This document shows, piece after piece, positions 8,673 through 17,444 of a stretch of 64,000 nucleotides of DNA (position 1 is the stretch's first letter; every line of letters begins with the position of its first letter). The notes under the pieces were generated by a model. The model searched no databases. It was not told the origin of the DNA and saw only the letters and a program-made list of their open reading frames with translations. Location of the stretch: assembly GCF_000317475.1 (NCBI RefSeq), contig NC_019729.1:2060501-2124500 (forward strand), written 5' to 3'. This DNA is from Oscillatoria nigro-viridis PCC 7112. GTDB taxonomy: Bacteria; Cyanobacteriota; Cyanobacteriia; Cyanobacteriales; Microcoleaceae. The position numbers were made by a program, and so were the translations under genes.

Positions 8673-10376
8673 TTATCTAATACTCGGTTTTCTATTCCCA
8701 AGATTCCGCGCTCCGGGAATTTTCCGGCTCGGACGGCGACTGTTTAAACTGCTCGCAGTTCGAGCATTCAAAGCATCAGCAGAAGGTATCAAACCCAAGT
8801 CTTGCAAAATTTCAACAGCCGCCCTTTGTCCAGTTTCGCAACCGCCTTCCATGTAACCTTGATTTTCCAGGGAAGTGTGTTCCCCGGCAAAATATAAATT
8901 GCCAACTCGTTCGCCTTCAACGCCGTACATTTGCGTCCACTGTCCGACTAAATAGCAGGCATAAGAACCTTTAGAAAAGCGTTCTCCCGGCCAATAAGCT
9001 CGCACAGCTTTGCCCGATCGCAAATTTCTCACTCCGGGAAAAACTCTTTCAAATTGGTTCAAAAATCTTTGTGCTTGGTCTTCAGGAGTTCCCGCACCGA
9101 TCGACAAACCCTGCTTTCCTCCTGTAAAATTAGTAACTAAACCGTTAGGAGTAGGGGCGAAAGGCGTAGCTTCCCAGGTATTCTGGAATCCTAAATCGCT
9201 ATAAACAGAAGCAGTCGATCGATAAACTTCCCGCCAAATTCGGCTGCGGTAGCCGGTAACTAACTTAGAATTAGTACCGTAACCCAATTGCTCGATCGCC
9301 CTGCGCTTTGGTTGCGGCAAAGGTACGTTAATGTTAACGTCTCGCAGAGTGCTGAACGGCAAAGTTAACAAAACTCGCTCGTAAGTGCGATCGAACGCGC
9401 TTTGTCCCGATCGCAAATTTACCCGATAGCGGCCATCCGGCAAAAGAGTAATCGCTTCCAAAACCGTCCCCGCTTCGATCGAACCAGACAATTGACCCGC
9501 CAAACGGTTGATAATTTGACTGTTGCCGCCGTCAATTTGATAACGCTCATCGCTGTTGCCGTACAATTCAAAACTGCCAGCTTCAGAACCGATTAAAAAC
9601 AGCAGATTTAACGCCGACTGTTCTTCGGGATCTCGACCGAATTCCGTCGTGTAAGCAATGCGGAGCAACTGCCGGACAATGGTGCTAGTCTCAGCTTTGT
9701 CTACATATTCAGCGATCGAAAGATTGTCCAATCTTTCCGCTGCTTCTGTAAAATCTTGATAGCTAATATTATCTCCAATAGCCTGCAAATCAGCGCTAAT
9801 TTTACTCGCTAGCGGCGCAAATTCTGCGATTATTTGCTCGAGAGAAAAGCGGCGCCCTTGCAAGAAAAAAGTATCCTTCACAAATCCCCGCTGCACGTCA
9901 ACTAAGTCGATCGCCCGCAAACCCAATTCCGTCGCCAGCGAGATTAAATTAGTGTGGCCGGTGTCAATAAATTCTCCCCCCACATCCGCCGGAATCAGCG
10001 TTCCAGCCACCTTGGGAACCGTGCGTATCCGCCCCCCCACGCGGTTAGTTGCCTCGATTATATCGGCGCGCACGCCCGCTTGGCCCAAGCGATAAGCCGC
10101 CGTCAAACCCGCAATCCCCGCACCCACAACCAAAATCGGCGATCGTCCGCCCTGTTGAGCAAAAGCTCCCCCTCCCTCCCTGGTAAAAGTCGCAGCAGCG
10201 ACAGCCCCCGCAGCAGCTAAGCCCCCGTGCAGCAAGCTACGCCGAGATATGGGAGAATTGGGAATGCCATCGCTCAGCATCCCCAGCAGTTCAGCAGCCG
10301 GAATGCCCGTTTCCCTTGATTTCTGGGCAATACTCGCAGCGCGGCGCAGCATTGCCATCAGTGCAGACTTAGCCAT
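8673..10376 (-). CDS. FAD-dependent amine oxidase, Tat-exported
   Basis: About 567 residues. A twin-arginine signal (SRRSLLHGGLAAAG) begins about 45 residues in; the FAD-binding motif VVGAGIAGLTAAYRL follows, then the acidic E of IIEATNRVGGRIRT. Near the C-terminus NLYFAGEHTSLENQGYMEGG is the second FAD contact of the monoamine/L-amino-acid oxidase family. It should oxidise an amine or amino acid to the imino product with H2O2 release outside the cytoplasm; the substrate cannot be read from sequence. ATG at 10376 (MAKSALMAML) is preferred, with GAGGAT upstream, over a TTG at 10400. Confidence 0.85.
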   Translation of the reverse strand: MAKSALMAMLRRAASIAQKSRETGIPAAELLGMLSDGIPNSPISRRSLLHGGLAAAGAVAAATFTREGGGAFAQQGGRSPILVVGAGIAGLTAAYRLGQAGVRADIIEATNRVGGRIRTVPKVAGTLIPADVGGEFIDTGHTNLISLATELGLRAIDLVDVQRGFVKDTFFLQGRRFSLEQIIAEFAPLASKISADLQAIGDNISYQDFTEAAERLDNLSIAEYVDKAETSTIVRQLLRIAYTTEFGRDPEEQSALNLLFLIGSEAGSFELYGNSDERYQIDGGNSQIINRLAGQLSGSIEAGTVLEAITLLPDGRYRVNLRSGQSAFDRTYERVLLTLPFSTLRDVNINVPLPQPKRRAIEQLGYGTNSKLVTGYRSRIWREVYRSTASVYSDLGFQNTWEATPFAPTPNGLVTNFTGGKQGLSIGAGTPEDQAQRFLNQFERVFPGVRNLRSGKAVRAYWPGERFSKGSYACYLVGQWTQMYGVEGERVGNLYFAGEHTSLENQGYMEGGCETGQRAAVEILQDLGLIPSADALNARTASSLNSRRPSRKIPGARNLGNRKPSIR

Positions 10377-10469
10377 AATTAAGACATCCTCACAAAACAA
10401 AACTTTGATGTAAACTGGATTCTCGATCGTGCAATTTCCAGACTAAAGTCCAGAGAGATTTTTTTAATA

Positions 10470-11381
10470 ATGCTAACCCTCAGAACACTGTTCGACAGCA
10501 AATTTTATCTCGAAAACAACCCAGATGTCGCCGTAGCAGTTGCCAGAGGCACGGTATCGAGTCCCTTCGATCACTACCGAAAAATTGGTAAATTTGAAAA
10601 TCGCGACCCGAATGCCCTGTTCGACGCCAGCTATTATTTAGACACCAATACAGATGTAGCGGTATCAGCGAAACTCAATGGCTTTTCAGCAGCCGATCAC
10701 TTTATTAGATTCGGTCAATTTGAACGACGCAACCCCAACCCTTTCTTCGATGTTGGTTTCTATCTAGCAAGCAACCCCGACATTCAGACAGCAGTCCAAA
10801 CAAATCAATTTACCCCATTTGAACACTACTTCAAAGCAGGTCAATTAGAAAACCGCAAAGCCAGCGTTTTCTTCGATCCCAGTTTTTATCTAGAAAAATA
10901 TCCGCTGGTAGCAGCAGCCGTCCAAAGCGGCGCCGTTAAAAGTGCGATCGACCATTACATTCAATTCGGTCAACAAGAAGGACTGTTGAGCACTCTCCCC
11001 GATCCCGCCGACAATTTGAACGCAGCAAAAAGCCTGGGCATTCTCACAGAAATTCAAACGGCGAGCGATTTTGTGGGATCTGCTGAACCAGCCGACATTT
11101 ACAGTTTCATCCTCAATACTCCCAGCCTTTTCAGTGTAAATGTTGACGGTTTGAGTGCAGATGTTGATGTTGAATTAATTCAAGATATCAACGGCAACGG
11201 CGCCGTTGGATTAAACGATATTATTGCTTCGTCTAACAATTTAGGCACGTCTTCAGAAACAATTGTCAGCAATGGGCCTTTACCTGCGGGGACTTATTTT
11301 GTCCGCGTTTCTCAATTTCAAGGCGATACAAATTATGACTTGAGATTGCTAGCGGCTCCCTCTCCCACGCCGCTTCTATGA
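10470..11381 (+). CDS. four-repeat FYLxxNPDV protein with C-terminal pre-peptidase (PPC) domain
   Basis: 303 residues. The first 175 consist of four repeats of about 38-45 residues with the pattern F-D-x-x-F/Y-YL-x-x-N-P/T-D-V, then H-Y/F-x-x-x-GQ-x-E-x-R. The remaining part (from about residue 190) has the PPC-type beta sandwich: FVGSAEPADIYSFIL, VDVELIQDINGNG and LPAGTYFVRVSQFQG. Such modules occur in cyanobacterial surface or calcium-binding proteins. No signal peptide is visible, so secretion could be by a C-terminal signal route or may not happen. Function unknown. Confidence 0.75.
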   Translation: MLTLRTLFDSKFYLENNPDVAVAVARGTVSSPFDHYRKIGKFENRDPNALFDASYYLDTNTDVAVSAKLNGFSAADHFIRFGQFERRNPNPFFDVGFYLASNPDIQTAVQTNQFTPFEHYFKAGQLENRKASVFFDPSFYLEKYPLVAAAVQSGAVKSAIDHYIQFGQQEGLLSTLPDPADNLNAAKSLGILTEIQTASDFVGSAEPADIYSFILNTPSLFSVNVDGLSADVDVELIQDINGNGAVGLNDIIASSNNLGTSSETIVSNGPLPAGTYFVRVSQFQGDTNYDLRLLAAPSPTPLL

Positions 11382-11491
11382 CAGGATGGTTTACAGTCGA
11401 AGGCAGCCAAAATTTGAAGGTGGAAGACCGAAGGCAGAATTAAAGAAAAATTTATAATTCAATAATTCTGCTGGTTTGTCAGTTAGATGTT

Positions 11492-11594
11492 GTCCGGTTA
11501 ATTGCTTACAATATAATAGTTTGTTGTCAGCTTCTTAAGAGAATAGAAGACAAAAGTCCTCACTACAAACTTAATTATAATTTTTTGACCGGAC
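11492..11594. mobile_element. MITE-like element with GTCCGGTTA terminal inverted repeats
   Basis: 103 bp, starting GTCCGGTTAATT and ending TTTTTTGACCGGAC, with no coding capacity. Both ends and the block AAACTTAATT before the right end recur in a 118-bp copy at 34033-34150. The shared structure with a variable centre suggests a non-autonomous mobile or structured repeat family. Confidence 0.6.
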
Positions 11595-11658
11595 TTGAGA
11601 TTAAAAAAACTGTTCTCTCTTCATTCTTCCATCTTTCATCTTCCTGAATGCCGAGACT

Positions 11659-12270
11659 TCACTTATTAGTTGCTGGCCCTCCCGGAGAGGGCAAAGATTG
11701 AACAGGTGTCGGAGGCCAATTAGAGCGACTTCTGGTTAGAGTAGTAGACACCAAAGCATAGCCCAAAATAGCAGGAAGCACGATCGCACTCAGAAACACG
11801 ATCGCCGCAGCCCAAGTCATTGCATTCGAGAGCGGGCCGTAATGAGTGCGGTAAGGGTCAAACATTGGTAAATTAGGCATCGGGGCGTCCCGCAGGGCGA
11901 TCGGACGTTTGAACCGCACCCGCCTGTCGTCTAGCTTTTCGAGCAAAATCCAGCCAACTTCCGCCTCTTCCCGGCACAGCTTGTGAAAAATCGCAGGATT
12001 GCGGAACAAATCGTTGCTAGCCCGTACAATCTTGTACTCCCAAACCGTCAAATCAACAGAATTGGTATCAGATTTCGGAGTGCCATTGGATGGCGCATTT
12101 TCAGGCGCACTAAAATTATCCTCTTGAGATTCGTACCGAGTCAAAACTTCCTCCTCCTCATCGCATTTTTGCCCCGCAGCCAATTGCTCGCGGCTCACCA
12201 AAAGACCCACAAGCGCAGTCTCCAAGCCGAGACTGCCAATCATCAAACTCCAAATCAGAATTTCAACCAT
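11659..12270 (-). CDS. conserved cyanobacterial membrane protein, unknown function
   Basis: 203 residues with an N-terminal membrane segment (IWSLMIGSLGLETALVGLLV), an acidic linker, a central soluble part (VWEYKIVRASNDLF...GWILLEKLDDRRVRFKR, a pattern seen in DUF4177-like folds) and a C-terminal segment (AMTWAAAIVFLSAIVLPAILGY in two pieces). I do not recognise a function. It lies just downstream of ribD on the same strand with a 52-bp gap, so co-transcription is possible. Confidence 0.6.
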   Translation of the reverse strand: MVEILIWSLMIGSLGLETALVGLLVSREQLAAGQKCDEEEEVLTRYESQEDNFSAPENAPSNGTPKSDTNSVDLTVWEYKIVRASNDLFRNPAIFHKLCREEAEVGWILLEKLDDRRVRFKRPIALRDAPMPNLPMFDPYRTHYGPLSNAMTWAAAIVFLSAIVLPAILGYALVSTTLTRSRSNWPPTPVQSLPSPGGPATNK

Positions 12271-12322
12271 AAAAGGAGTTAAAAGTTAAAAATCAAAAAC
12301 TCAAAAGACTCGCTTTTAACTT

Positions 12323-13498
12323 TCAATCTTTAATTTTTAAATAGCCTTCTACCACACAATCTGCACCCACCGCGCGCCAAGAAACCCGCTCTAAAGTCAA
12401 AGCCTCAGTCATTGCGGAAAACCCCAAATCTCCTACAGGAGTTGGAGCGCCTTGGCCGCCGACAATTTTAGGAGCAATAAAAGCCATAATTTTTTGAACT
12501 GCACCCTCAGTAATTGCCTGAGCCGCCAAGGTGCCGCCGCACTCCCACAGTACAGAAAGAAAAGATCGATCGTACAAATAAGCCATAACATTAGTCGGTG
12601 TCAGAGGCGAGAGCTCCACAACTTCCACCCCTTTGGCGATCAAAAATTCCTGAAATTCCGGGTTAACCCCAGGCTCAGTCAGCACCAAAGTAGCCGCCAC
12701 AGAGGTTTCCCACAACCACGCCGACTTCGGCAAATCCAAAGTGCGGCTCATCACCACCCGCAGGGGATTATTCCTGTCAGGCTGGTGACTCGTCAGTAGG
12801 GGATTGTCCAGACGCACCGTATTTCCCCCAACAATCACAGCATCGCAGCCGACGCGCACCCGGTGTACCTCGCTCCGAGCCTCCTCGCCTGTTACCCAAG
12901 CGCTGTGGCCGCTACTGGTAGCAATTTTACCGTCCAAAGTCATTGCATATTTCAAAATTCCAAAAGGCCGGCGGTACAAAATCCGGTGCACAAAAGCCTC
13001 GTTGAGTTTTTGGCAAGCTTCCCCTTCCACTCCCGCCACCACTTCAATGCCAGCATCTCGCAACCGGGCTAGCCCAGTGCCAGCTACCAAAGGATTCGGA
13101 TCGACCATGCCAGCCACTACTTTTGCCACCTTGGCCTTCACTAAAGCTTCGGAACAGGGAGGAGTCCGGCCGTAGTGGTTGCAGGGTTCCAGGTTCACGT
13201 AGACGGTCGCTCCTTCGGCGAGTTCCCCCGCTTCCCGGAGCGCAAAAACTTCGGCGTGAGGTTGACCGGCACCGGGATGAAACCCTTCGCCGACAATCTT
13301 GCCGTCTCGGACAATTACAGAACCGACAAGGGGGTTGGGTGCGGTTTTGCCGAGAGCACGACGAGCCAATTCTATGCAGCGGCGCATCATGGCTCGATCG
13401 AACTCTTGAACTTCGCTGTTTTCCAGTTGTTTTGTACCTTGCTGCTGTCGGTTAGCTAAGCTGGCGATCGCTTGAGCGTCCGCCGGAAAAGTTTCCAT
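12323..13498 (-). CDS. ribD: bifunctional riboflavin biosynthesis deaminase/reductase RibD
   Basis: 391 residues. The N-terminal deaminase has the zinc motif HAEVFAL (about residues 81-87) and EPCNHYGRTPPC (104-115), after the substrate loop KTAPNPLVG. The C-terminal reductase begins near RRPFGILKYAMTLDGKIA and has GGNTVRLDNPLLT. The enzyme deaminates the pyrimidine intermediate of riboflavin synthesis and then reduces its ribose chain. The first 35 residues are longer than usual, so translation might start at MMRRCIELARRAL instead; length otherwise fits the family. Confidence 0.95.
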   Translation of the reverse strand: METFPADAQAIASLANRQQQGTKQLENSEVQEFDRAMMRRCIELARRALGKTAPNPLVGSVIVRDGKIVGEGFHPGAGQPHAEVFALREAGELAEGATVYVNLEPCNHYGRTPPCSEALVKAKVAKVVAGMVDPNPLVAGTGLARLRDAGIEVVAGVEGEACQKLNEAFVHRILYRRPFGILKYAMTLDGKIATSSGHSAWVTGEEARSEVHRVRVGCDAVIVGGNTVRLDNPLLTSHQPDRNNPLRVVMSRTLDLPKSAWLWETSVAATLVLTEPGVNPEFQEFLIAKGVEVVELSPLTPTNVMAYLYDRSFLSVLWECGGTLAAQAITEGAVQKIMAFIAPKIVGGQGAPTPVGDLGFSAMTEALTLERVSWRAVGADCVVEGYLKIKD

Positions 13499-13691
13499 GA
13501 GATTTTGGTATGATATTTATCCCTGAGTGTACTGACTTTGATGCTAATTTTGGCTGCGAACCGACGATCAATTCCTGCTGGGGCAAACTGTACGTTACCA
13601 GGAGCAAGCGGGCAAGTTAGGCAGATCGACCCCGCACGATCGATCGCATAGCTTTAACATTAAGAAACAATAACAGGTGCTTGAGAAAAGA

Positions 13692-14552
13692 ATGAGTCAG
13701 GACATGAAGCGGGAATTTGCCAGCCGCGACGAATTAATTGCCTACGTGCGCCAACAGTTCCCCGAAGCCGCCGCCCGGGACAGCAGCGTACCCCCAACCC
13801 CAGGCGGGCGGAAAGCAGCCGAGACAGCCCTGCAACAAATTGACCCCGGCAAGTACGCCTCAACCCGCAATTTCCTCAACGGTGCGGTAACGCGCTTGTC
13901 GCCCTATTTGCGCTACGGCGTTTTGAGTCTTGCCGAAGTCCGGGATGCCGTACTGGAGAAGGTGCGGAATCCAGAAGAGGCAGTGAAACTTGTCAACGAG
14001 TTGGGTTGGCGGGATTATTGGCAGCGACTGTACGCCGAATTGGGCAACGGGATTTGGCAAGACCGGGAAGCCTACAAAACTGGTTACACTGCTAAAGATT
14101 ACAGCGAAACTCTGCCGCAGGATGTCGTCGAGGGCACGACTGGTTTGGTTTGCATCGACAGTTTCAGCCGCGAGTTGCGAGAAACTGGTTATTTGCACAA
14201 TCACCAGCGGATGTGGACTGCCGCTTATCTGGTACACTGGCGCCGCGTGCGCTGGCAAGCCGGAGCTCGCTGGTTTTTGCAACATTTGCTAGATGGAGAT
14301 CCGGCGAGCAATAATCTTTCTTGGCAGTGGGTAGCAAGCACTTTTAGTCACAAACCTTATTTTTTTAATCGGGAAAATTTGGAGCGTTACACTAAGGCGG
14401 TTTATTGTCGCGATTGTCCTCTGTACGGGCAATGCGATTTTGAGGGAACTTACGAATATTTGGAAGGGAAGTTGTTTCCTCATGGAGAAAAGGTCGATCG
14501 CAGCGGCGGTTCTAAAAGTTGGGAACGCCCTAAAAAAGGTCGCAGAAATTAA
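13692..14552 (+). CDS. photolyase/cryptochrome-like FAD-binding protein lacking the N-terminal antenna domain
   Basis: About 286 residues covering only the helical FAD-binding half of the photolyase family: RLSPYLRYGVLSLAEV, ELGWRDYWQRLY, TGYLHNHQRMWTAAYLVH, DGDPASNNLSWQWVASTFSHKPYFF. The Rossmann antenna domain of full photolyases is absent. The end carries CRDCPLYGQCDFEG, a three-cysteine cluster seen in close homologues as I recall them. Role is uncertain: DNA repair, light sensing or another flavin function. ATG at 13692 is chosen; an in-frame GTG at 13677 is the alternative. Confidence 0.8.
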   Translation: MSQDMKREFASRDELIAYVRQQFPEAAARDSSVPPTPGGRKAAETALQQIDPGKYASTRNFLNGAVTRLSPYLRYGVLSLAEVRDAVLEKVRNPEEAVKLVNELGWRDYWQRLYAELGNGIWQDREAYKTGYTAKDYSETLPQDVVEGTTGLVCIDSFSRELRETGYLHNHQRMWTAAYLVHWRRVRWQAGARWFLQHLLDGDPASNNLSWQWVASTFSHKPYFFNRENLERYTKAVYCRDCPLYGQCDFEGTYEYLEGKLFPHGEKVDRSGGSKSWERPKKGRRN

Positions 14553-14619
14553 AAAGTTATTGGCAAAACAGGCCAAACAGGGCATGGGACATTGGTTATT
14601 AGTTATTAGTTATTGATTG

Positions 14620-14718
14620 AGCTGGCGTGCATCTAATTTGTCTAGTAATTTTTATTAAAAGTTTTGTGGGGTGGGCGTCCCGCCCGTCCTAAAAATCTAA
14701 TTTAGATGCGCGACAGCT
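14620..14718. mobile_element. AGCTGTCGCGCATCTAAAT-type MITE-like element
   Basis: 99 bp bounded by AGCTGGCGTGCATCTAA and its inverse AATTTAGATGCGCGACAGCT, with GTGGGGTGGGCGTCCCGCCC between. A 98-bp copy lies at 34283-34380 and others at 8560 and 34526. It abuts the IS5-like remnant, separated by only a few bases. Confidence 0.7.
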
Positions 14719-14872
14719 TATTATATCTCTTGCAAAATAGTTTTATGATATCATGAAATTTTTTGCTGAGAGTTGATTGAATCCCAACTCCTGACTTATT
14801 TGCACTCTTGTCTTGCTAGAAACAGGATAAGATGCTAGAAAGTTCTGTTGGTCGTTACAAAATAAGTAAATC

Positions 14873-15852
14873 ATGAAAAATCAATTTTACCTAAATTTGA
14901 AACCCGATCAATTTCAACGTAGATTTGGTATCAAGATTCAAACCCTAAAAGCAATGGTTAATGCCAAGCGTAAACTTGGCTGTAGAAAATCCTAAAGACA
15001 GAAGAGGAGGTCGCACCATCCGGCGCTCTCGAAGAACAGGTCTTAGTCGCCGATTAATATTGGCGAGAATATCGCACATATTTTCATATTGGGACAAGTT
15101 GGGGAGTATTTGAATCAACCCAGCAGCCGAATTGTAACTGATATCGAATCAACTTTAATGAAAACGGGAAAGTTCCGTATTCCTGGGAAAAAGGCATTAC
15201 TCAAAAACTCTGATTATCCAGAGGTCGTGGTGATGGATGTCACAGAAACAGCGATTGAACGACCCAAAAAAAACAGAAAAGATATTACTCATGCCAGAAA
15301 AAATGTCAGACTCTAAAAACTCAATTGGTAATTAATCAAGAGACCAGAGAAATTATTTGCACTGCTTTTGGACCGGGCATTGCCATGACTTTAACTTATT
15401 TTAAAAAAGTAAAATTCATTTTCATCCCGAAACAAATAGCTGACAAGATAGTGGCTATCAAGGGATCGAGGACGATCGCCCTAATAGTTATATCCCTAGA
15501 AAAAAACCAAAAAAGGGGAAACTTTCTCGAATAGAAAAAGACTACAATCGATTTATAACACAGGAGCGAATTATGATTGAACACGTCAATCGGAGTCTCA
15601 AAATTTTTAAAATATTGTCGAGTCGTTATCGAAATCGGGAGCATCTCATATTTGTAAAAACACTGATTCTGGCTCCTGACTTCTGACTTCTGACTCTTTT
15701 CTCCTGGCTTCTGACTCCTGACTCCTAACTCCTATTTCTAGCGGAGGGCTGCTTTCATTGAGATGCTCCCTCGAAATCGCCGTCGCCGTTACGGTCTGCG
15801 TTGTAATTTGTTTTCAGAAATTTACAATTATGAGTTAGCTCTAGGGGGCTAA
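14873..15852 (+). pseudogene. IS5-family transposase remnant
   Basis: Pieces in different frames rebuild one transposase: MKNQFYLNLKPDQFQRRFGI (14873 onward), EEQVLVAD-stop-YWREYRTYFHIGTSWGV (about 15035-15110), SGKFRIPGKKALL-like and EVVVMDVTETAIERPKK (15089-15316), LVINQETREIICTAFGPG (from about 15320), IMIEHVNRSLKIFKIL (about 15570-15620) and RRRRYGLRCNLFSEIYNYEL (about 15780-15840). Several stops and frameshifts, plus the MITE insertion, show it is dead. Residues such as VMDVTET hold the conserved acidic DDE region. Confidence 0.85.
15637..15770. mobile_element. 134-bp MITE with 8-bp target-site duplication, nested in the IS5-like remnant
   Basis: Perfect 12-bp terminal inverted repeats GGGAGCATCTCA / TGAGATGCTCCC. 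The 8 bp TCGAAATC occur immediately on both sides (15629-15636 and 15771-15778). Excising the element plus one duplication restores the transposase reading SRYRNRRRRYGL. The interior is CTGACT-type short repeats with no coding capacity, so it must have been moved in trans. No source transposase is visible in this window. Confidence 0.85.
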
Positions 15853-16067
15853 ATTTAAAACTTCTGATTATAACATATATCTTTTTTGCAAGAGGTCTAT
15901 TATACTCGATCGCCCTTTGACCCGATCGCCCTTGCTAACCTGAGCTTTCCTTGATGCCACATAGCGGTACAATAGGACGATCGCACTCTCCGACTCTAAG
16001 TGCGATCGATCTCTACACCCTGCCCCAAGTCGGCAACATCAGATAGAATGCAGTAAAAAAATATAAA

Positions 16068-17243
16068 ATGGAAGCAATACAACTGTCTTTATTCTCAAAT
16101 GAGTCAGAAACAATTCCTGTCAAAAAGCAGAAGAAAGCAAAATTAGGGCGTTACGAACGCATCCAACGCGAACTAGAAGCAAATGACTGCGACCCCTACA
16201 AGATATTCATTGATGTTAAATCTCAGTCAGTGCCAAAATCAGACTATACATTTGTCGATCTTTTTTGCGGTGCGGGCGGCATGACCCAAGGTTTATTGCA
16301 AGCAGGTTTTCGACCAGTAGCAAGCGTTGAAATTAATCCCATCGCCTCGGCAACTCATACAAAAAACTTTCCCGCTTGCCATCACTTGTGCGACGATATA
16401 AAAAACTTAAATCCCCAAAAGTTGCTCGCTGAAATTGGTTCGCCAGAAGTTCATGTTGTTGTAGGCGGGCCGCCGTGTCAAGGCTTCTCAGTTGCAGGAA
16501 AACGCGACCCCAACGACCCTCGAAATCGCCTCTTTAGAGAGTTTGTCCGCGTTGTCTCTGAAATACGTCCTTGGTATGTTGTCATCGAAAACGTACCCGG
16601 AATATTGACTATACAAAAAGGAGCTGTTAAGCAAGCGATTTGCGAGGCTTTTCAGGAAATTGGCTATCCCGATATGTCCGTTGCTGTTCTGGAATCCGCC
16701 GCCTATGGAGTCGCGCAAATCCGCCCGCGAGCTATTTTTATTGCCAATAGATTTGGGATGCAAAATCCCTATCCGAAGGCGCAATTGTTGCCCGAACAAT
16801 ACAAAGCGATTGAGTCAGCAATTGATGATTTACCAGAGTATACTCCCATACCAGAAATTAACCACGAATGGACTCGTCATTCTGTTGAGTACATGGCAAG
16901 ACTTGCTAAAGTTCCACCAGGCGGTTCTTTGTATGAAAGCTACGCCGATGCTTTCAAGCGACAGTATCCGGGAAAACCGAGTATGACTGTTAAAGAAAAT
17001 CACGGTGGCACTCATATTCATCCTTATCTCAACCGCGTGATTTCAGCTCGCGAAATGGCTAGATTGCAAACTTTCCCGGATTCATTTATTTTTGAAGGTT
17101 CAATGAAAAAGGCAATGTGGCAAATTGGAAATGCGGTGCCGCCCCGCTTAGCAGAGTGTATCGGCTTTGCACTTATTCCATATTTGACTGATATTGCTTT
17201 GAACAAATTTAAGCAGCCTGAAATAATCCTTCTAGCTTCTTAG
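16068..17243 (+). CDS. orphan DNA cytosine-5 methyltransferase
   Basis: 391 residues with all main m5C motifs in order: motif I VDLFCGAGGMTQGL, IV GGPPCQGFS with the catalytic cysteine, VI VIENVPG, VIII AQIRPRAIF, and motif X near GNAVPPRLAE. It transfers a methyl group from S-adenosylmethionine to carbon 5 of cytosine in an unknown recognition site. No restriction enzyme gene is adjacent, so it is either an orphan regulatory enzyme or the survivor of a restriction-modification pair. Its 3' end overlaps the convergent HicB-like gene by 35 bp. The first 60 residues, rich in lysine, precede the catalytic core. Confidence 0.93.
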   Translation: MEAIQLSLFSNESETIPVKKQKKAKLGRYERIQRELEANDCDPYKIFIDVKSQSVPKSDYTFVDLFCGAGGMTQGLLQAGFRPVASVEINPIASATHTKNFPACHHLCDDIKNLNPQKLLAEIGSPEVHVVVGGPPCQGFSVAGKRDPNDPRNRLFREFVRVVSEIRPWYVVIENVPGILTIQKGAVKQAICEAFQEIGYPDMSVAVLESAAYGVAQIRPRAIFIANRFGMQNPYPKAQLLPEQYKAIESAIDDLPEYTPIPEINHEWTRHSVEYMARLAKVPPGGSLYESYADAFKRQYPGKPSMTVKENHGGTHIHPYLNRVISAREMARLQTFPDSFIFEGSMKKAMWQIGNAVPPRLAECIGFALIPYLTDIALNKFKQPEIILLAS

Positions 17244-17433
17244 TTGCTGGTAATGGTTTACCTTCAGCTTGGTAACTCTCGATTAGTAACTCTAGCACCT
17301 CTCGCGCATTGTAGATAGCTTCTTCATAAGAATCTCCGTGAGTTACCGGCTGCATGACATCCTCAAATTCCGGCAAAAACACGACAAAGCACCGATCTTC
17401 TTCAGACCATTGGATAACAATTGTATATTTCAT
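17209..17433 (-). CDS. HicB-like antitoxin (orphan)
   Basis: 74 residues with the compact HicB partial RNase-H fold: YTIVIQWSEEDRCFVVFLPEF, DVMQPVTHGDSYEEAIYNAREVLELLI. No HicA toxin is adjacent, only the vMAP-type HTH gene 11 bp upstream on the same strand, with which it may be co-transcribed. It lacks a C-terminal DNA-binding domain. A near relative lies at 18874-19104, which suggests duplication. Confidence 0.8.
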   Translation of the reverse strand: MKYTIVIQWSEEDRCFVVFLPEFEDVMQPVTHGDSYEEAIYNAREVLELLIESYQAEGKPLPATKKLEGLFQAA

Positions 17434-17444
17434 GGTTAGTTAAC

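Larger units (their letters stand above)
14726..15897 (+). mobile_element. decayed IS5-like insertion sequence
   Basis: Left end TCTCTTGCAAAATAG and right end CTTTTTTGCAAGAGGTC are inverted matches (CTCTTGCAAAA shared). TATTATA flanks both sides (14719-14725 and 15898-15904), a possible target duplication. The transposase reading frame runs from about 14873 to 15852 but is broken by several frameshifts and stops. Removing the nested 134-bp MITE (plus one copy of its 8-bp duplication) leaves about 1.03 kb, a normal size for this IS type. Confidence 0.75.
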
